Source of the DNA: Paenibacillus sp. EZ-K15
Lineage (GTDB): Bacteria; Bacillota; Bacilli; Paenibacillales; Paenibacillaceae
Assembly: GCF_002573715.1 (NCBI RefSeq)
Contig: NZ_PDHM01000007.1
Coordinates: forward strand, 161,472 to 225,471
Direction: 5' to 3'
Length of the DNA stretch: 64,000 nucleotides
The notes under the pieces were generated by a model. It was given only the letters and a program-made list of their open reading frames with translations, ran no database searches and had not been told where the DNA came from. The position numbers and the translations under genes are program-made. Below are positions 52,701 to 61,933 of this stretch, in pieces (within the stretch, counting starts at the first letter, position 1; every line of letters starts with the position of its first letter).

Positions 52701-53534
52701 ATGATACATCGGGGATTGAGGATGTCCACCGTAGTGCTGCATATCGTGCTGATCATAGGCGCGTGCATGATGGCCTTGCCGTTTGTCTGGATGGTGCTCA
52801 GCTCGCTCAAGGATTTGTCGCAAGTATTCGTCGTGCCGCCCAAATGGATTCCGGACCCGTTCATCTGGTCCAATTACAAGGATTCGCTGACGGCGCTGCC
52901 TTTCGGGCGCGCGTATTTTAACAGCTTCTACATCAATATGATCGTCGTGGTTTCACAGCTGATTACCTGTTCCATGGCGGCCTATGCGTTTGCCAAAATC
53001 ACGTTCCCGTTCCGGGAGCCGCTGTTCATTCTGTTTCTGGCTACCATGATGGTGCCGGGACAAGTGACCATCATTCCGCTCTATCTGATCATGAAAAATA
53101 TCGGATGGCTGGATACGCATCTGGCGATTATCGTTCCTTCGGCACTTCTCAACGCCTTCGGGGTGTTTCTGCTCCGGCAATTCTTCAGAGGCATTCCGAA
53201 GGAAATGGAGGAGGCGGCCATCGTGGACGGCGCGAACCGCTGGACGATATACACCCGGATTATGCTGCCTTTAATCAAACCGGCTTTATCGGCACTCGGG
53301 ATTTTCACCTTCCTCGGGATGTGGAACAACTTCTTTAACCCGTTGATCTTTCTCAGCAGTACAGATAAGTTTACCGTTCCGATGATGCTGAATTTGTACC
53401 GGGGCATGTATTCAACGGATTGGACGCTCATGATGGCCGGAGCATCCATTGCGCTGATCCCGGTCCTCATCGTGTATATCATCGGCCAGAAATATATTAT
53501 TGAAGGCGTTACTTTATCCGGGATTAAGGGATAA
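52701..53534 (+). CDS. Carbohydrate ABC permease 2 (locus 2)
   Basis: A 277-residue MalG/MsmG-type permease. Six helices, EAA loop MEEAAIVDGANRWTIYTRIMLPL. GGAGGG lies 8 bases before ATG 52701; the ATG four bases earlier belongs to another short frame. No ATPase follows; the operon closes with a hairpin. Confidence 0.92.
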   Translation: MIHRGLRMSTVVLHIVLIIGACMMALPFVWMVLSSLKDLSQVFVVPPKWIPDPFIWSNYKDSLTALPFGRAYFNSFYINMIVVVSQLITCSMAAYAFAKITFPFREPLFILFLATMMVPGQVTIIPLYLIMKNIGWLDTHLAIIVPSALLNAFGVFLLRQFFRGIPKEMEEAAIVDGANRWTIYTRIMLPLIKPALSALGIFTFLGMWNNFFNPLIFLSSTDKFTVPMMLNLYRGMYSTDWTLMMAGASIALIPVLIVYIIGQKYIIEGVTLSGIKG

Positions 53535-53545
53535 GAGGGCTTAAG

Positions 53546-53596
53546 CAGCCCGTAAGCGGGGTTTCTTGTATGAGGAACCCGCTTACGGGTTATTTG
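53546..53596 (+). terminator. Terminator after locus 2
   Basis: CCCGTAAGCGGG-GTTTC pairs with GAACCCGCTTACGGG around a short loop, followed by TTATTTGTG. Confidence 0.85.
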
Positions 53597-53725
53597 TGTT
53601 CTGTAGATAGGGGTCACTGGATTATCCTTGACCGGATTTTGAATTGGAATGATTAAGGCTGTGAATCGTTAATATGATGATCGGACGTGAACGATGAAAG
53701 TCAGCATGTAAGTAGAATGAATTGG

Positions 53726-53758
53726 AGGCCAGCCGTGAGCAACGGGCTGGCCTTTTTC
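53726..53758 (+). terminator. Orphan terminator-like hairpin
   Basis: AGGCCAGCCCGT-type arms (AGGCCAGCCGT / ACGGGCTGGCCT, one bulge), then TTTTTCG. No gene ends just before it: the nearest stop is 190 bases upstream. It could close a small RNA or be a second terminator for locus 2. Confidence 0.6.
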
Positions 53759-53929
53759 GTGTAGATGCCGATCAGGCTAGGTGGACCGTACGCTATAAAT
53801 CATGGAGGAAAGACCAATCCTTTTCTAGCAAATGACGTCTATCTTCTTGCTTTCTTGGAAAACCTATTCATAGATTCAAGATTCCAAGTTACCGCTATCT
53901 AATAGTCTATGAATATAGGTTGGAGGTTG
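53759..53929. other. Gap before the moxR gene
   Basis: AT-rich, no gene seen. A promoter is expected here but no pair of boxes was convincing. Confidence 0.5.
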
Positions 53930-54937
53930 ATGTTCTTGTTTAGTTCATCCGTTCATGCTGAAGAAGCAAATCATCCGGAGTGGGCACCTGAGCTTTTGGA
54001 GAGGGTTACCAAACGGATCGGGAGTGTCATTGTCGGACATGAGGAGCAAATCTCGTTAACGATGATGGCCTTACTGGCCGGAGGACATGTGCTGCTGGAG
54101 GATGTGCCGGGAGTCGGGAAGACCATGCTGGTGAAGTCGGTGGCTGCGTTAATTGGCTGTGATTTCAGCCGCATTCAGTTTACGTATGATTTGATGCCAG
54201 GCGACATTACTGGGGCATCGGTCTATTATCCGCATACGGGGGAATTCGTATTTAGGCCCGGACCCGTGATGTCCAATATTGTGCTGGCCGATGAAATTAA
54301 CCGGGCATCGCCGCGGGCACAATCCGCGCTGCTGGAGGCGATGGAAGAGGGGCGCGTCACCGTGGACGGCCATACGTATCCGCTGCCAGCCCCCTTCTTC
54401 CTGCTGGCAACGCAAAATCCCTATGAATATGAAGGGACAAGCCGTCTGCCGGAGGCGCAGCTGGACCGCTTTTTGATGAGATTATCGCTGGGATATCCCA
54501 ATATAGAAGGCGAATTGGAGCTGCTGGAGCGGGGGATGGGCAGTTCCAGACTGGACGATCTGAAGCCCCTTATGATGGGATCTGAGCTCATCCGGATGCA
54601 GCAGATGGTTTCCCGTGTATTTGTGGATGACACCATAAAACGTTACATGGTCAGTGTGGCCGATGCTTCCCGAAAACAGCAGGGCGTGACCCTGGGGATT
54701 AGCCCGAGAGGGACATTGGCGTGGCTTCGCGCTTCACAGGCGACTGCGTTTCTGACAGGACGAATGTATGTCATTCCGGATGACTGCCTGCGTGTTGCCG
54801 TACCGGTGCTGACCCACCGGATTCATCTGTCTCATGAGGCACGCGCTGCCGGTGTAACTCCTTATGAAATGGTGGAGTCCATCATTACGAGGTTTGATCT
54901 GCCGCGCCAGCGAAGTCGTAAGGGAAATCCGTCATGA
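53930..54937 (+). CDS. MoxR-family AAA+ ATPase
   Basis: A 335-residue ATPase. Walker A is EDVPGVGKTMLVKS, Walker B is NIVLADEINRASPRAQSALLEAMEEG, sensor 1 is FFLLATQNPYEYEG and sensor 2 lies in ISPRGTLAW. The start is uncertain: ATG 53909, ATG 53930 or TTG 53936 all lie near GGAGG (53921-53925); I use 53930. Works with the DUF58 and transglutaminase proteins that follow, the usual MoxR-DUF58-TgpA set in Bacillota. Confidence 0.92.
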   Translation: MFLFSSSVHAEEANHPEWAPELLERVTKRIGSVIVGHEEQISLTMMALLAGGHVLLEDVPGVGKTMLVKSVAALIGCDFSRIQFTYDLMPGDITGASVYYPHTGEFVFRPGPVMSNIVLADEINRASPRAQSALLEAMEEGRVTVDGHTYPLPAPFFLLATQNPYEYEGTSRLPEAQLDRFLMRLSLGYPNIEGELELLERGMGSSRLDDLKPLMMGSELIRMQQMVSRVFVDDTIKRYMVSVADASRKQQGVTLGISPRGTLAWLRASQATAFLTGRMYVIPDDCLRVAVPVLTHRIHLSHEARAAGVTPYEMVESIITRFDLPRQRSRKGNPS

Positions 54938-56241
54938 GACGCCGTCTGCTGGAATGGTCGAGAGGAGTGGCCATCTGGTCCGTTTCGTTGGGCCTTTATG
55001 TTTGGTTAGGCGGGGAATCGCTGCGGCTTGTATGGTGGGCATCCACGATTCTATTGCTTGGCGGGGCTTTGACGAGATTGCTGGGCCCAACCCGAATCAC
55101 CATATCGCATACAAGCTCTCCTTTGTGCATACAGGCGGGTGATTCTGCTCAGATGACGGTTCAAGTAACCTATCGTTCCCTTCTGCCCGTGCCATGGCTT
55201 ATCATAACCGACCGGATCGGCAGCAGGGAGTATCGCAAGCTGCTGTTCCCGGGCATGAAGCGAAGGCTCGAGTATACCTACAGACTGAACCAGGTTCCCC
55301 GTGGAGTCTGGTCTTCGATCTATAGCGAGGTGGAATGGGGCGATATGTTCGGCTGGTTTAGGATAAGCCGGAGTGTCCAAAGCGATACGGGTGGCATGAT
55401 CGTGCTGCCAAGGCCGGCCGCGTGGCCGGAGGCCCAGGTGCCCATGCATGGAAGCGATATGGACCTGGAAGATGAACGGGTTCGCTTCAAGGTTTGGAAT
55501 GAAATGAGAGGATCGGGTGTGCGCGACTATGTTCCCGGTGATCCTATGAACCGGATTCATTGGAAGAATTCCGCGAAGCTCGGACGCCTGCAATCCTTCA
55601 TGCCGCATGAGGGCTATGGATCAAGGCAGGGAGTTGTACTGGATACATCGCTCCAAGGGTATGCAGGTCTTGGTGCCTTGAAACCGGAGGATGCATTTGA
55701 AGACGCGGTATCTGCTGCAGCAGGATTTGTATCCCAGCTCATCCGCTACAAAGTTCCCTATCAACTATGTATGGATGAGGATGGGATGGAGGATCGGCGG
55801 ATCGAATACAAGGGTGTGTTCAAGGCGCACCAGGATACGTTAGTACCGTTTGCCTCCGTTCAGCTAACCGGGAAGGATCCTATATGGAACCGAAGTTTCG
55901 AGAAGTCTCTTTCTTCCTCACAAAAGAATACAGATTGGGCGATTATCACAGGCGTTTTTCATCAGGGAGCGGCTGTTGCAGCGGTCAACCTGCTGAATGC
56001 AGGAAGCAGAAAGGTTACCATCTTCTGTACGCAAAGTGTAAATCGCTTGAAACTGGCCGGGAATTCAAGCTCATGGGTTAGTCCAAATAGTCCAATGGAG
56101 AATCAGGCGCAGCCGGAGTGGGCACGAGAGTTTTTCAGCAAAGGCGGGAGACTGGTTTATTTGCATGAACAGCCGACAGAAGGGAAGCCAATGCAGATAG
56201 GAGGTGTCGGCCATGATCGAACCGGGAAGCTCGCCCGTTAG
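54934..56241 (+). CDS. DUF58 domain protein
   Basis: A 435-residue membrane protein. Two N-terminal helices (about residues 13-55), then an outer/inner beta domain, and the DUF58 signature MRGSGVRDYVPGDPMNRIHWKNSAKLGRL near residue 210. The rest folds like a von Willebrand A-type domain (GVVLDTSLQGYAGLG), without a perfect MIDAS. Start overlaps the moxR stop (ATGA). Confidence 0.9.
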   Translation: MRRRLLEWSRGVAIWSVSLGLYVWLGGESLRLVWWASTILLLGGALTRLLGPTRITISHTSSPLCIQAGDSAQMTVQVTYRSLLPVPWLIITDRIGSREYRKLLFPGMKRRLEYTYRLNQVPRGVWSSIYSEVEWGDMFGWFRISRSVQSDTGGMIVLPRPAAWPEAQVPMHGSDMDLEDERVRFKVWNEMRGSGVRDYVPGDPMNRIHWKNSAKLGRLQSFMPHEGYGSRQGVVLDTSLQGYAGLGALKPEDAFEDAVSAAAGFVSQLIRYKVPYQLCMDEDGMEDRRIEYKGVFKAHQDTLVPFASVQLTGKDPIWNRSFEKSLSSSQKNTDWAIITGVFHQGAAVAAVNLLNAGSRKVTIFCTQSVNRLKLAGNSSSWVSPNSPMENQAQPEWAREFFSKGGRLVYLHEQPTEGKPMQIGGVGHDRTGKLAR

Positions 56242-58537
56242 GGATGGAGGCTATCGGAAGACCGGTTTTTCCGGAGCCTTTAGTGTGCCCCATATTTTCG
56301 TCTCCCGATTGTCGCACGGAACGCTTCTTCATCGCATATTGATTACGCTGCCGGTTATGGGACTGCTGTCAGAGTGGCTATTGCCGCTTCGAGATGCAGG
56401 GGATATGGGCGGCCATCTTATGCTGGAAACCTTATTCATCTGGGCTTTATTCTTGCTGCTTCAAGGATTGTTTACGCTGCGGGGCTGGGTATGGCTGCCG
56501 CTGAACGCCGTTCTGGTGGTCTGGCTGTGTGCCCGATTGTTTGAATATAGTGATCCGCTGGCATGGTTATCCGATTATTCTTCGGCTATACTTCCGGGTG
56601 ACGTTTCGATATTCGGAAATGCGTGGGAGTTTACTGCCTTAAGCCAGGAGACGAGAACGATCATCCTGCTTGTCGGCTGGGCTATCATGGTGTCCGCGGT
56701 CCATATGCTGGCTTTGTATCGCCGAACCGTGTGGTTGTTTGGCGGTTCGACGCTGGTTTATTTGGCGGTGCTCGAATCCGCCATGGAGGAGAGCATATAC
56801 CGTGATATGCTGCGAGCTGTATTGTATATTTTGCTGGCCCAGGGCATGATGCTGATTCTTAAGCTGAAGCAGGAAACCGTTGAGGGAACCCATAGGGGAG
56901 CGGACATTCCTGAGCCTGTTCGATCCGGCCGCTTGTCCGGGCTGCCTGTGCTTCGCTGGAGTATGGTGGTGGTGCTTGCTTCCTGTCTAATCGCCGGAAT
57001 GACCCGAGTGGGAGGAGCTTTTAGCGAGCCTTCGGCAGGTGTGGGATTAACGGTATCCGAATTAGCGGAACGTCTGACGGGATGGGGGGACAGGCTCCGG
57101 GGAAACGCGGAACCGTCGATTCCTGCCTCTCAGGTTGCCGGATACACTTCCCAGGGAAAAGATCTGGGAGGTCCGCTGACGCTGAGCGATGCGATGTATT
57201 TTACCGCGCAATCGCCTGAACCGACTTATTGGCGGGGAGAGACGTATACTCGGTATGACGGCCGGAAGTGGGATGCAGATCCTTCCATCCGCAAGCCCGT
57301 CAAACTATCCGAAGATCTGAGCGGCATCCTGCCGTATTGGGAGCGTCCTTCTGGAGAGACGATCGTTCAGTCGCTGACTTTTGAACAAGATACCCCCGTC
57401 CAATTTTTACTGTCCGGAGGTATTATTACCCGCGTAAAGGAGATGCATTTCTCCAAAGAGAGAGGTACACCGAGGCTTGCCGTTGACAGGCTGTCCGAAA
57501 CGGTATCCTTGCAAGGTGAGAGGGCGGTATCCGGTTATACCATAGAAACTCTATATAGACAGCCGGAGGAGCAATCGCTCCGCAGGGCTAATGACAACGA
57601 TCCCGAATATATGAAGGAGATGTACCTGCAGCTTCCTGAGGAGCTGCCCCTGAGGGTGAGGGATTTAGCGCAGAAGATCACATTGGACGCTGTGAACAGG
57701 TATGAAAAGGCGAAAGCTATCGAATCCTATTTGGAGCAGAACTATACGTATACGCTGCAAACATCCGTGCCACCGAAGGGCCGGGATTTTACGGATCACT
57801 TTTTGTTTGATACGAAGGAAGGGTACTGCGTACATTTTGCTACGACAATGACCGTCCTGCTCCGATCCGAAGGCATCCCCGCACGCTACGTGACCGGGTT
57901 TGCACCGGGTGAGCGGGTAGCAGGTACGGTTGATCGTTATGAGGTGGCCCAAAAGAATGCGCATGCATGGGTTGAGGTTTTTTTTCCGGGACAAGGCTGG
58001 GTGATGTTTGATCCGACCCCAGGCTTTGGCATCGAGCAGATGTCCACACCTCCGATTGCCGGTGATTCCGGTTCTGCCGGGCTTAAGTACTGGAACAGCA
58101 TGTGGAATTCCATGCTTTACGGCGTCGTTAAAGTACTCTTTCTGATAGCCGCAATCGGTCCTGTGATGTTTGGGGGCGTTCTTCTATTGGCTCTTCCCAT
58201 CCTTGTGGCAGTTGTTTATCAAATGCCGACCGTTCGCCAAAGCTTGGCCTTCATGAGGATGGCCAGAACGATAGCGTTAAGCAGGCGGGAGGGGCTCGTA
58301 TCGGCCTCGGTGTGGGTTTGGGACAAGCTCCAGCGAAGATTTGGAGATGTGGAAAGAGGGCAGACCATGCGTCAATACGTCAATGCTTTGTCGATTGCCG
58401 ATGTCGAATTCAGGGCGGAGCTGGAGCAGTTTGCGCAGCGCTGGGAGCGGGCGGCATACCATGATAAACCGTGGTCCCGTACCGAAAAAGTACTCTTTTT
58501 ACGCCAATGTATTCGAATTGTCAAAAAACTGGCATGA
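56213..58537 (+). CDS. TgpA-like membrane transglutaminase-domain protein
   Basis: A 774-residue membrane protein. Six or so N-terminal helices (about residues 40-260), an extracytoplasmic region, and a transglutaminase domain (about 490-620) with the catalytic triad in KEGYCVHFATTMTVLLRSEGIPARYV (Cys), NAHAWVEVFFPGQGW (His) and FDPTPG (Asp). One more helix follows near 640-665 and a cytoplasmic DUF4129-like tail. Start ATG 56213 (AGGAGGTG upstream), 29 bases inside the DUF58 gene. Confidence 0.92.
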   Translation: MIEPGSSPVRDGGYRKTGFSGAFSVPHIFVSRLSHGTLLHRILITLPVMGLLSEWLLPLRDAGDMGGHLMLETLFIWALFLLLQGLFTLRGWVWLPLNAVLVVWLCARLFEYSDPLAWLSDYSSAILPGDVSIFGNAWEFTALSQETRTIILLVGWAIMVSAVHMLALYRRTVWLFGGSTLVYLAVLESAMEESIYRDMLRAVLYILLAQGMMLILKLKQETVEGTHRGADIPEPVRSGRLSGLPVLRWSMVVVLASCLIAGMTRVGGAFSEPSAGVGLTVSELAERLTGWGDRLRGNAEPSIPASQVAGYTSQGKDLGGPLTLSDAMYFTAQSPEPTYWRGETYTRYDGRKWDADPSIRKPVKLSEDLSGILPYWERPSGETIVQSLTFEQDTPVQFLLSGGIITRVKEMHFSKERGTPRLAVDRLSETVSLQGERAVSGYTIETLYRQPEEQSLRRANDNDPEYMKEMYLQLPEELPLRVRDLAQKITLDAVNRYEKAKAIESYLEQNYTYTLQTSVPPKGRDFTDHFLFDTKEGYCVHFATTMTVLLRSEGIPARYVTGFAPGERVAGTVDRYEVAQKNAHAWVEVFFPGQGWVMFDPTPGFGIEQMSTPPIAGDSGSAGLKYWNSMWNSMLYGVVKVLFLIAAIGPVMFGGVLLLALPILVAVVYQMPTVRQSLAFMRMARTIALSRREGLVSASVWVWDKLQRRFGDVERGQTMRQYVNALSIADVEFRAELEQFAQRWERAAYHDKPWSRTEKVLFLRQCIRIVKKLA

Positions 58538-58556
58538 AAACAAAAGGCCCTCTTTC

Positions 58557-58586
58557 TTGACGGTATGAATTCGGGTTGCGTATAAT
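58557..58586 (+). promoter_or_regulatory. guaA promoter
   Basis: TTGACG (58557-58562), 18-base spacer, TATAAT (58581-58586), 30 bases before the start codon. The short leader leaves no room for a purine riboswitch. Confidence 0.8.
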
Positions 58587-58615
58587 TAATTTCATTAATC
58601 AAGGGAGGCCCGGTA

Positions 58616-60154
58616 ATGAATAAGCCTAATGAAATCATCGTCGTTTTGGACTTCGGTGGACAGTACAACCAACTTATAGCACGACGCATTCGCGATCTTG
58701 GCGTTTATAGTGAGCTTCTGCCATACAACACGCCCGCTGAGAAAATCAAAGAACTTTCCCCGCGCGGCATTGTTTTCTCAGGAGGTCCTTCCAGCGTGTA
58801 TTCCGAGAATGCACCGCATGTGGACCCGGCCATCTATGATCTGGGACTGCCGATTTTCGGCATTTGCTACGGCATGCAGCTGATGGCTCAACAGTTGGAC
58901 GGAAAAGTAGAACGTGCTTCGAAGCGCGAATACGGTAAAGCCGAATTGGAATTTGCTCCGAACTCGACGCTTGTCAAAGGGATTGAGCAAAAACAAACCG
59001 TATGGATGAGTCATGGTGATCACGTGGTATCGCTGCCTACCGGCTTTAAGCTGGATGCAGGAACGGAATCCGCTCCGATCGCTGCGATGAGTAACGAGGA
59101 TAAGAAGCTGTATGGCGTGCAGTTCCATCCGGAAGTTCGTCACTCCGTCCATGGTAACGAAATGATCAAGAATTTCTTGTACGAAGTGTGTGGTTGTGAA
59201 GGCAACTGGAGCATGGAGACTTTTATCGAGGACCAGGTTCGCGAAATCCGCGAAGTTGTCGGCGAGCAAAAAGTGCTGTGCGCTCTGAGCGGCGGCGTTG
59301 ATTCCTCCGTTGTGGCCATGTTGATTCACAAGGCAATCGGCGATCAGCTGACATGCATGTTCATCGATCATGGACTGCTGCGCAAGGGCGAGGCTGAGAG
59401 CGTTATGGAAACCTTCGTCGGCAAGTTTGATATGAAGGTCGTTAAGATTGACGCTCAGGAACGCTTTTTGTCCAAGCTGAGAGGCGTAGACGATCCGGAG
59501 AAAAAACGGAAAATCATCGGCAACGAGTTCATCTACGTATTCGATGAGGAGTCCAGCAAGTTTGATGATTTTGCATTCTTGGCTCAAGGCACGCTGTATA
59601 CCGATATCGTGGAGAGCGGTACGGACACGGCACATACGATCAAATCCCACCACAATGTCGGCGGTCTGCCTGAAGACATGAAATTCACGCTGATCGAGCC
59701 GCTGAAAGCTCTCTTTAAGGATGAGGTTCGTAAAGTCGGCGAGGAGCTTGGTTTGCCGGATGAGATCGTTCACCGTCAACCTTTCCCTGGTCCGGGTCTT
59801 GCGATTCGCGTATTGGGTGAAGTAACGGAGGACAAGCTGCAAATCGTTCGTGATTCCGACTACATCCTGCGCGAAGAAATCGCGAAAGCGGGACTGGATC
59901 GCGAGATCTGGCAGTATTTCACGGCGCTTCCGAACATGAAGAGTGTCGGCGTAATGGGTGATGCACGTACGTATTCCTACACCGTAGGCATCCGTGCCGT
60001 AACCTCCATTGACGGCATGACAGCGGACTGGGCCCGAATCCCATGGGATATTCTTGAGAAGATCTCCGTCCGTATCGTGAACGAAGTCGAGAACGTCAAC
60101 CGTATCGTGTATGACGTGACGTCCAAACCGCCAGCAACGATCGAGTGGGAGTAG
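58616..60154 (+). CDS. guaA: GMP synthase (glutamine-hydrolysing)
   Basis: A 512-residue enzyme that aminates XMP to GMP. Glutamine amidotransferase domain: [14 protein letters not shown] (catalytic Cys), [13 protein letters not shown] (His, Glu). ATP-pyrophosphatase domain: [16 protein letters not shown]. Dimerisation domain at the end: [25 protein letters not shown] precedes the ATG. Together with the purine permease 2 kb downstream it marks a purine supply region. Confidence 0.98.
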   Translation: MNKPNEIIVVLDFGGQYNQLIARRIRDLGVYSELLPYNTPAEKIKELSPRGIVFSGGPSSVYSENAPHVDPAIYDLGLPIFGICYGMQLMAQQLDGKVERASKREYGKAELEFAPNSTLVKGIEQKQTVWMSHGDHVVSLPTGFKLDAGTESAPIAAMSNEDKKLYGVQFHPEVRHSVHGNEMIKNFLYEVCGCEGNWSMETFIEDQVREIREVVGEQKVLCALSGGVDSSVVAMLIHKAIGDQLTCMFIDHGLLRKGEAESVMETFVGKFDMKVVKIDAQERFLSKLRGVDDPEKKRKIIGNEFIYVFDEESSKFDDFAFLAQGTLYTDIVESGTDTAHTIKSHHNVGGLPEDMKFTLIEPLKALFKDEVRKVGEELGLPDEIVHRQPFPGPGLAIRVLGEVTEDKLQIVRDSDYILREEIAKAGLDREIWQYFTALPNMKSVGVMGDARTYSYTVGIRAVTSIDGMTADWARIPWDILEKISVRIVNEVENVNRIVYDVTSKPPATIEWE

Positions 60155-60177
60155 TTTTTATACTGCTGTACTAAAAC

Positions 60178-60218
60178 AAAAGCCTTCAATCCACATCTGT
60201 GGGATTGAAGGCTTTTTT
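60178..60218 (+). terminator. Terminator after guaA
   Basis: AAAGCCTTCAATCC / GGATTGAAGGCTTT, perfect 14-bp stem, then TTTTTA. Confidence 0.96.
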
Positions 60219-60347
60219 ATGTGTGGTTTTACCACACGAACTTTTTCCTGTAATCAATGGACGGATAGATGCCCATGGTTTTATTGTATGCATCTTTTGT
60301 GTAATAAGATCAATAATACGTTAAGGTGCAAAAGTTAGGTGCGAGCG

Positions 60348-60373
60348 TTTAGGAGGTTGAACAAAGTCCTAAA
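60348..60373. promoter_or_regulatory. Inverted repeat before the quinone-oxidoreductase-like gene
   Basis: TTTAGGA / TCCTAAA separated by 12 bases. A partial direct repeat (GTTGAACAAAGTCC, then GTTGAACCAAGACC) overlaps it. Might be an operator; the 252-base gap from guaA leaves room for one. Confidence 0.35.
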
Positions 60374-60406
60374 AGGAAGTTGAACCAAGACCGAGGAGGG
60401 AAAATA

Positions 60407-61345
60407 ATGAAAGCTATCGTCATCGATCGTTACGGGGGCAAGGAGGAACTACAGGAAAGAGAAGTACCTACCCCTACACCACAAGCGCATCAGGTCTTAG
60501 TTAAGGTGGCCGCCACCTCGATAAATCCAATTGACTGGAAGCTCCGTGAAGGCTATTTAAAACAAATGATGGATTGGGAGTTTCCGATTATTTTAGGTTG
60601 GGATGTTGCCGGGACAATCTCAGGAATTGGGCACGAGGTAACGGATTGGAAAGTGGGAGACGAAGTGTTTGCCCGTCCGGAAACGACTCATTTTGGCACT
60701 TATGCCGAATATACTTTGGTGGATGATCATCTGCTGGCGCGTAAGCCTCCTGCTATGTCATGGGAGGAAGCCGCATCCGTTCCGCTCGCAGGGCTGACTG
60801 CTTGGCAGGCGCTTTTTACACATGGTGAACTGACCAAAGGAGAGAAGGTATTGATCCACGCAGGTGCAGGCGGTGTTGGGATGTTCGCTATCCAGTTTGC
60901 CAAACAAGCGGGAGCCTACGTTATTACGACCGCCAGTGAGCGTAATCATGAACTGCTGGCCTCACTCGGAGCTGATCAGATAATTGACTATCGCACGACC
61001 CCATTTCAAGATGTATTATCGGACGTGGATGTTGTGTTCGATACGATGGGCGGTGACGTTCAGAAGAACAGCTTTAAAGTGTTGAAAAAACACACCGGGC
61101 GAATCATATCGATTGTCAGCGATTTTGATGAGGAGCTGGTAAGAGAATACGACGTAACCGCCAAAAATATATGGCTGGATCCCAATGGTCAGCAGCTTCA
61201 GGAAATAGCCAACCTGTTGGAGCAAAAAAAAGTAAGATCAGTAGTGGGAGCTACGTTTCCTTTTTCGCAAAAAGGGCTCTACGATGCCCACGCATTAAGT
61301 GAGACCCACCATGCCGTCGGTAAAATAGCAATAAGTTTCTCCTAA
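60407..61345 (+). CDS. NADP-dependent alcohol dehydrogenase/quinone oxidoreductase-like protein (MDR family)
   Basis: A 312-residue zinc-independent medium-chain dehydrogenase. INPIDWKLREGYLKQMM, GWDVAGTISGIGHEVTDWKVGDEVFA and the nucleotide-binding turn KVLIHAGAGGVGMFAIQFAKQAGAYVI are diagnostic. GAGGAGGG lies 7 bases before ATG 60407. The catalytic Zn ligands are missing, as in quinone oxidoreductases. Probably detoxifies quinones or enones. Confidence 0.92.
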   Translation: MKAIVIDRYGGKEELQEREVPTPTPQAHQVLVKVAATSINPIDWKLREGYLKQMMDWEFPIILGWDVAGTISGIGHEVTDWKVGDEVFARPETTHFGTYAEYTLVDDHLLARKPPAMSWEEAASVPLAGLTAWQALFTHGELTKGEKVLIHAGAGGVGMFAIQFAKQAGAYVITTASERNHELLASLGADQIIDYRTTPFQDVLSDVDVVFDTMGGDVQKNSFKVLKKHTGRIISIVSDFDEELVREYDVTAKNIWLDPNGQQLQEIANLLEQKKVRSVVGATFPFSQKGLYDAHALSETHHAVGKIAISFS

Positions 61346-61570
61346 GGAGCACACGATCCCAATTTCCCCCTGCGTGGGAAACAATTCGGTTTCGACCGCT
61401 TCTGCTACCATCGATGAAACACCTCCCGAACGGATTTCTGTGATCATGTGCGCATTATTCCATGATGTATTTTGTCGTATGTAGTTCAGTTGTCCTAGAA
61501 TCAATAGGTGGCGGAGTATCAATTTCCGAACATTTCTTTAAATTTACAAGCATAATATTCGCTTTTGTTA

Positions 61571-61600
61571 TTGACAAGGTTGGGCTTCTCGTCCTAGAAT
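61571..61600 (+). promoter_or_regulatory. Promoter of the riboswitch-permease transcript
   Basis: TTGACA (61571-61576), 18-base spacer, TAGAAT (61595-61600). It lies about 38 bases before the aptamer. Confidence 0.75.
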
Positions 61601-61637
61601 ATGTGTAGAAACTGACATGACAACTACAAATAACGAG

Positions 61638-61708
61638 CTTTTTCGTATAATCCTGGGAATGGGCCCGGGAGTCTCTACAGGTCACCGTAATGATCTCGCT
61701 ACGAAAAG
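61638..61708 (+). promoter_or_regulatory. Purine riboswitch, guanine class
   Basis: P1 arms TTTTTCGTA / TACGAAAAG (61639-61708) enclose the conserved core: ATAATCC and GGGAATGGGCCC for P2, GTCTCTAC (J2/3), GGTCACCGTAATGATCT (P3) and CGCTACG. The base that decides specificity (position 74 of the xpt aptamer) is the C of GCTA, so it should bind guanine or hypoxanthine, not adenine. It precedes a purine permease as expected. Confidence 0.92.
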
Positions 61709-61765
61709 AAGAGCGGCAATATAATGATGCGGACTCGTCCAGCATTCGAGATATCGGCCTGTTTA

Positions 61766-61827
61766 TGGAGCGGCGCTCCATAAAGCAGCAGCCGGTTGTT
61801 CGATAAGGATGCTGCCCGGCAGCATGC
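61766..61827 (+). repeat. Two palindromic hairpins in the riboswitch leader
   Basis: ATGGAGCG-G-CGCTCCAT (about 61768-61784) and ATGCTGCC-C-GGCAGCAT (about 61809-61825) are perfect short palindromes between the aptamer and the terminator. They could form part of the switching structure. Confidence 0.5.
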
Positions 61828-61861
61828 GAAAGATTGTTTTGCGGCTCTTTTTTCAAGCGAC

Positions 61862-61895
61862 GGCCCTGGGGATTTATCCTTAGGGTCTTTTTGTA
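61862..61895 (+). terminator. Riboswitch-linked terminator
   Basis: CCCT-GGGGAT-TT-ATCCTT-AGGG hairpin followed by TCTTTTTG, about 40 bases before the permease start. Probably formed when guanine is bound. Confidence 0.7.
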
Positions 61896-61933
61896 TGTTG
61901 CCGGTCATTAATTTTAAGGGGGATATCTCTACA

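Noticed and set aside
58538..58615. Possible purine riboswitch before guaA
   Set aside because: The leader after the promoter is only about 23 bases, too short for an aptamer.
61295..61522. Short minus-strand frame with GGGAGGTG before a 38-codon tail (from about 61410)
   Set aside because: It overlaps the end of the dehydrogenase gene, has no homologue I know and no promoter or partner genes. It could be a real small peptide, but the site may be chance.
61796..61933. N-terminal extension of the purine permease
   Set aside because: This stretch is the riboswitch leader and terminator; the normal AzgA start is at 61934.
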